A stretch of DNA of 64,000 bases from Glandiceps talaboti. Taxonomy: Eukaryota > Hemichordata > Enteropneusta > Spengelidae. Location: contig NC_135549.1 of assembly GCF_964340395.1 (NCBI RefSeq), positions 28,394,095-28,458,094 on the forward strand, written 5' to 3'. This document shows, in pieces, positions 60,271 through 64,000 of this stretch. The position numbers were made by a program, and so were the translations under genes. Position 1 is the first letter of the stretch; each line of letters opens with the position of its first letter. The notes under the pieces are model-generated. The model was not told the origin of the DNA. It saw nothing but the letters and a program-made list of their open reading frames with translations, and ran no database searches.

Positions 60271-61622
60271 TATTATTCGATGAACTAGTTTGTTTAGAAT
60301 AAATATTCATTACTTGAAACGATAATGAGTTCCTTTATTTAAATGTTGGTATATTGACCATCGTGAATACAAATGACGTCCCTTTTCACAAATAATCAAG
60401 TCCTCCGGCTAAAACGTCCCTAGACATACCAGTATAGCATGCAAAACGTGTATCTATGTCTTTTGTAAACAAAAGATATCACGCCCACTGCACGTTTAGC
60501 ATGTCATTCAATTCAGTCTCGGGTAATGATCTATATAGCGCCTCGAGCGGCCGGATTAATAACAAATTACACGGTAATTCAACTTGAATATACCTGCCAT
60601 GCATATGCTATGGGTCTTTCTATTGACTGCAATAACCTACCTGTAGAAAAAGGCATTTGTTCTGAACCTTGGCAGCATACCCCTGTTTAAAAATGTAACC
60701 TAGCTATCCTTCCATCCCCTGGAACCCAGAGTGGATTTACTAGTAAACGGTATATTTATCATGTCATTCGATTCGGAGTACAACGACGTAACTAGTGATA
60801 TTTTGTCAGAAGTCACGTTGTTTATGTCTGAAAATTCCCTCGCTGCTGTTTATTTCATTGTTTGATAAAGATATTCCGAAATTTCCAAACCCAACACAGC
60901 TAAAACATATATCAGGTTAGAAATAAGGCTGTGACAGGCCTATGCCTGGTAAAGATACAATCATGTATATTCAGGCATATATGGATTCAGGCCTGCTTGG
61001 TTAGGGCTGTGACGTACAGGTCTGATTTGAGGATATGGTAGACATGCTAGGATATGTCTGTGGAACAAGCCTGTCCCGTGACGTCTGTGGCAGCCTCCCG
61101 GGGGAGCTCTCATAAGCGACCATAATTTATGAGGATGGTCCGCTGGAAATGGGTGGGGTTTTGCTACTCATAAGATATTTAAAAAAGTCTAGCGATCAAA
61201 GCAAAAATTCTCACAAGACACACTGTTTTCTTATTAAATTATTTTAATCAAAACGAGATATTAAATATCAATCTTAGTATTCACATAATTACATATCATT
61301 TTTTTAAATAACTTGTGTACAGATGCATTGCACATCCATCAATTTGAATACTGGTAACTGTTTAGTGATGACGAGGATTTCATGCTTCTTAAAAAGCATA
61401 ACCTGTAACAGAAAAATATGAGAAGAATTTTCATGAACCAATCGTAAAAACCCTCAGGTACACATTATGTATTACTAGACAGTAGAGTCATAGAATTATG
61501 CACTATGGACAGAGGTATGTAGTAAAATGTTGAAATACTGTGAATGAATATGTTTATATGATTTTCTACTTTCAAATTGAGATTTGATGAGATATCTGTA
61601 AGATTTGTCATATCTTTGTATA

Positions 61623-61625
<3 letters not shown>

Positions 61626-61669
<44 letters not shown>

Positions 61670-61862
61670 GTCTGTTTGTAATCTTTGTCTGTCTCTATAT
61701 CTCTCCGTCATTACGTCTATCTGGTTCAGTACTTTATAACTAACTACATTACCGCCCGTCCGTCCGTCCGTCCGTCCGTCCATCCATCTGCCCACCATGC
61801 ATTACACTGGTTCAGTACTTTATAACTAACTACATTACCGTCCGTCCGTCGTCCGTCCGTCC
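61626..61862. repeat. (TCTG)n and (CCGT)n tracts with a tandem copied segment
   Basis: TCTG run at 61626-61671, CCGT runs at about 61754-61790 and 61840-61862. TGGTTCAGTACTTTATAAC occurs three times (about 61723, 61808 and 61881), against once in copy A, showing local expansion inside the 3' UTR intron. Confidence 0.85.
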
Positions 61863-61917
61863 GCCCACCATACATTACACTGGTTCAGTACTTTATAACC
61901 AACTACATTACTTACCT

Positions 61918-63305
61918 CTAAAATTTTCTTGTAATTGTCAGTCTTCCTGTTTTCGTTAATCTCTTAGTTTTCCATACAATGGCACTTGATGATTGTGTTT
62001 TCTTTCCTAAAACACTTGATGATACTTTGGTACCATCTGTAATGTCAAACAAAAACATAATCAGACACTTGGCTACTTGCAGGAGAGTTAACTTATATTT
62101 TGTAACGAAAATTGAAAAAAAAAGTAAATCTGCATTGTAAAAAATGCAAAAACAAATAAAAAATAGCAAAAAATGGCCCTCCACTCTATGAATACATAGC
62201 ATAATTTAATTAAAAGAGAGAGAGACTCAAGAGAAAGTGGTTTTTTTTTTAATTTTGCAGTAATATTTATTGTAATGTGACGTATCGATATGAAAATTTA
62301 TTCACAAACAGGATACTTATATGTACAAATAACAATCGTTACAGCCACATTATCAATTCACGACAAAAATGATTACGTACCAATAGACTTTGAAATGCCT
62401 ACCTATTGAAATCTTTGGGAGTTTGTACAGGCTTCTACAAGCACGCATTGGTTGTTTTCTAACTGGATTGGACATCTCGAACGCCATCTGTATGTCATAT
62501 TCCTGTCTTGGTACGGAGCTACTTTGAGACAAAGCTGAGTCTGAAAATAGAAATATGGCCAAACATTAAAATTTGGCATACAAACTGAACTGAACCTGTC
62601 ATATCAGTTAGGATACAAAGAACAGATACATGACAACATACCGTCTATGATATGCCATCTGCACTGATGAGTTGCAGTGATAGCGCATGAAACTGAAAAA
62701 CTATCAAGATAGGAGTTGATGGAATCATCAGAAACCAGAAGGATAACAAACCCATGTCATGAGGGGTACACACAAATTTCAAAGTATCAGGGTAGTACTT
62801 TTAAACAGGATATTGTTACCTTTCATCTCGTCTCCTGCATCACAAACATGGACTCTCATCTTCAATGAAATGATGTGCCAGGTGAAGCCACTAAGTCCCC
62901 ATACTATCACAACAACTGATAGCAGGCACATCAACCAGATCTCAATGGCAAAGTAAACCGTGTAAAAACACGCTTTGCCGATTGTATAAACTGCCGACAG
63001 AAGTAGCACTATGACGAAACGTATGATGCGAAGTGGGAGAAGCACCATAAAAATGATGTTGTCTTTGTGACCTTTACAGAGAAAAATAAGAAAACATATT
63101 CAATGTGTCGCAATTTACAAGACGGTTAAAAAAGAATGTAACTTTATCACTTGAACCAACAAGTTCCATTTGCACGATGCAATCTAAACAAAACACACGA
63201 ATAAAATATAAATATTTCAAAATAAATCTTTAGAAAATGATTAAAAATACCTTTGTTCGACTGTCCAGGGAGTCTCAAGTTCTTGTTTTGAACGATACAA
63301 GTCAT
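61918..63305 (-). CDS. Two-helix small membrane protein, copy C (4 exons, 187 aa), unrecognised
   Basis: Exons: 63305-63251, 63071-62820, 62540-62403, 62036-61918; all four have exactly the same lengths as in copy A (55, 252, 138, 119 nt) and intact splice sites. The protein differs from copy A at about 20 of 187 residues. In the helices the changes are conservative (V/L, L/F, I/V, M/I). The loop in exon 3 is less conserved (L to P, K to I, F to S). The C-terminal basic tail is nearly identical. Intact frame, splice sites and promoter motifs argue for a working paralogue. Donor AG|GTAAGT again follows the stop, pointing to a spliced 3' UTR. Confidence 0.85.
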
Positions 63306-63405
63306 CTCTATCTTTCAACGCTTAATTTCGTAGGATTTAAGGCAATAATATTTAGTGTGTGACAGCACTCGGGATGTTTGGAACACTTGAGTAAAAGTTT
63401 CATCT

Positions 63406-63438
63406 GTTGCCGTTGGTAACTGTGTCGGCGCATGCGTC
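63406..63438 (-). promoter_or_regulatory. RFX X-box plus NRF1-like site, copy C
   Basis: GTTGCC-GTT-GGTAAC at 63406-63420 and GGCGCATGCGTC at 63427-63438, with the same sequence and spacing as in copy A and 101-133 bp upstream of the ATG. Confidence 0.75.
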
Positions 63439-63440
63439 CA

Positions 63441-64000
63441 TCCTACCTAACAAGAAATGTTCTATCAAATCTCGCGTGAATCGCCGACACAGTTCTTATA
63501 TTTCCGTGTAAAGGATCTGTTTGGTTATTAGTTTTACTCTCCTCAAAGCAACACAGATGAAACTATTGGATTTTTAAATAACTGGATGATACCATGGATT
63601 CTCTGTCGTTACACGTTGACTCATTTGATGAATAAAAACTCAACTGTTCTCAAAGAGAGGGTGTGAGGAAACGATAATGAATTTCGAATTCGTCCTTTCA
63701 TAAGCTATGTTTCTATACTTCAACTTGTTAAACATATATTGTTAGCGTGGACCTACAGTGTAAAATCGGGGGATATTAGGTAAAATAATAGCGTCTCAAG
63801 AGTAGATGTTAGTATACACGTTGTTGATATTTTATAATAATACATGATGACGTCACTAACAACCAATTTGAATGGTAGAACTTCTTCTTTTTCCTCTTGA
63901 AACATTAAACATTATAGACGGATAATCAGCACCACGCCAGCGGAAAGAATCGTATAATTATTATTTAACAATGTTTAAGGGTGACCGTACTATATTTCTT
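63441..64000. other. 5' flank of membrane gene copy C
   Basis: Similarity to copy A continues to about 63660 (TCTGTACTTACGCGTT in A against TCTGTCGTTACACGTT in C) and then ends. No further gene feature is seen to the window edge. Confidence 0.6.

Larger units (their letters stand above)
59815..63660. repeat. Segmental duplicate C of the spacer and membrane-protein gene
   Basis: Collinear with 41130-44400 of copy A: MITE, paired poly(A) signals, GC-rich block, 3' UTR hairpin, TGTC repeats, four coding exons, X-box/NRF1 promoter. It contains private insertions in the 60.4-61.0 kb and 62.2-62.35 kb parts. No SLC6 exon sequence is present upstream. Confidence 0.9.

Noticed and set aside
62779-63048. 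89-codon single-exon gene reading
   Set aside because: It is exon 2 of the four-exon membrane-protein gene; the true start is at 63305 and the open frame runs into intron after 62820.

Overview
The window is animal nuclear DNA. Its genes are broken into short exons with GT-AG introns, and it is AT-rich with long introns, many microsatellites, foldback DNA elements (MITEs), a tRNA-derived SINE and a LINE fragment. The best guess is a marine invertebrate, possibly a deuterostome such as a hemichordate or lancelet. This rests on overall character and on one large secreted protein family, not on a diagnostic marker. Exons were joined by hand; every junction given keeps the reading frame.

Layout. 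(1) 5437-18260, minus strand: a 13-exon gene for a 661-residue type I membrane glycoprotein with signal peptide, many N-glycosylation sites, one C-terminal membrane helix and a 13-residue tail. It probably belongs to the metazoan LolA-like ectodomain family. Its introns carry at least two MITEs, a SINE and two of the three copies of a roughly 350-bp dispersed repeat. (2) 18265-28944: gene-poor, repeat-rich spacer with a foldback element that has an 11-bp target duplication, and an 850-bp TCTAATATTAGA-type repeat field. (3) 28945-40650, plus strand: a complete 12-exon SLC6 Na+/Cl- dependent transporter of 678 residues, amino-acid/GABA/creatine-like rather than monoamine-like. (4) 42841-44044, minus strand, tail-to-tail with SLC6: a 4-exon gene for a 187-residue protein with two predicted membrane helices, not recognised. 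Its promoter has an RFX X-box and an NRF1-type site about 100 bp from the ATG, a pairing typical of ciliary genes. (5) 44655-48250: a tandem partial duplicate of the SLC6 3' end plus spacer. The SLC6 part is dead (16-nt deletion, fusion of two exons, stop codon, frameshift) and a truncated LINE lies in it. (6) 48250-59815: mostly repeats, with a small two-exon gene (56700-57428, plus strand) for a 60-residue protein carrying an N-terminal myristoylation/palmitoylation signature. (7) 59815-63660: a second duplicate of the spacer and the membrane-protein gene, intact at all exons and splice sites, with the X-box/NRF1 pair preserved.

The main story is a three-copy segmental array (about 38.57-44.4 kb, 44.66-48.25 kb, 59.8-63.66 kb). 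Different parts survive in each copy: SLC6 plus membrane gene; SLC6 pseudogene plus spacer; membrane gene plus spacer. A piggyBac-like MITE sits at the same place in all three copies, so it was there before the duplications.
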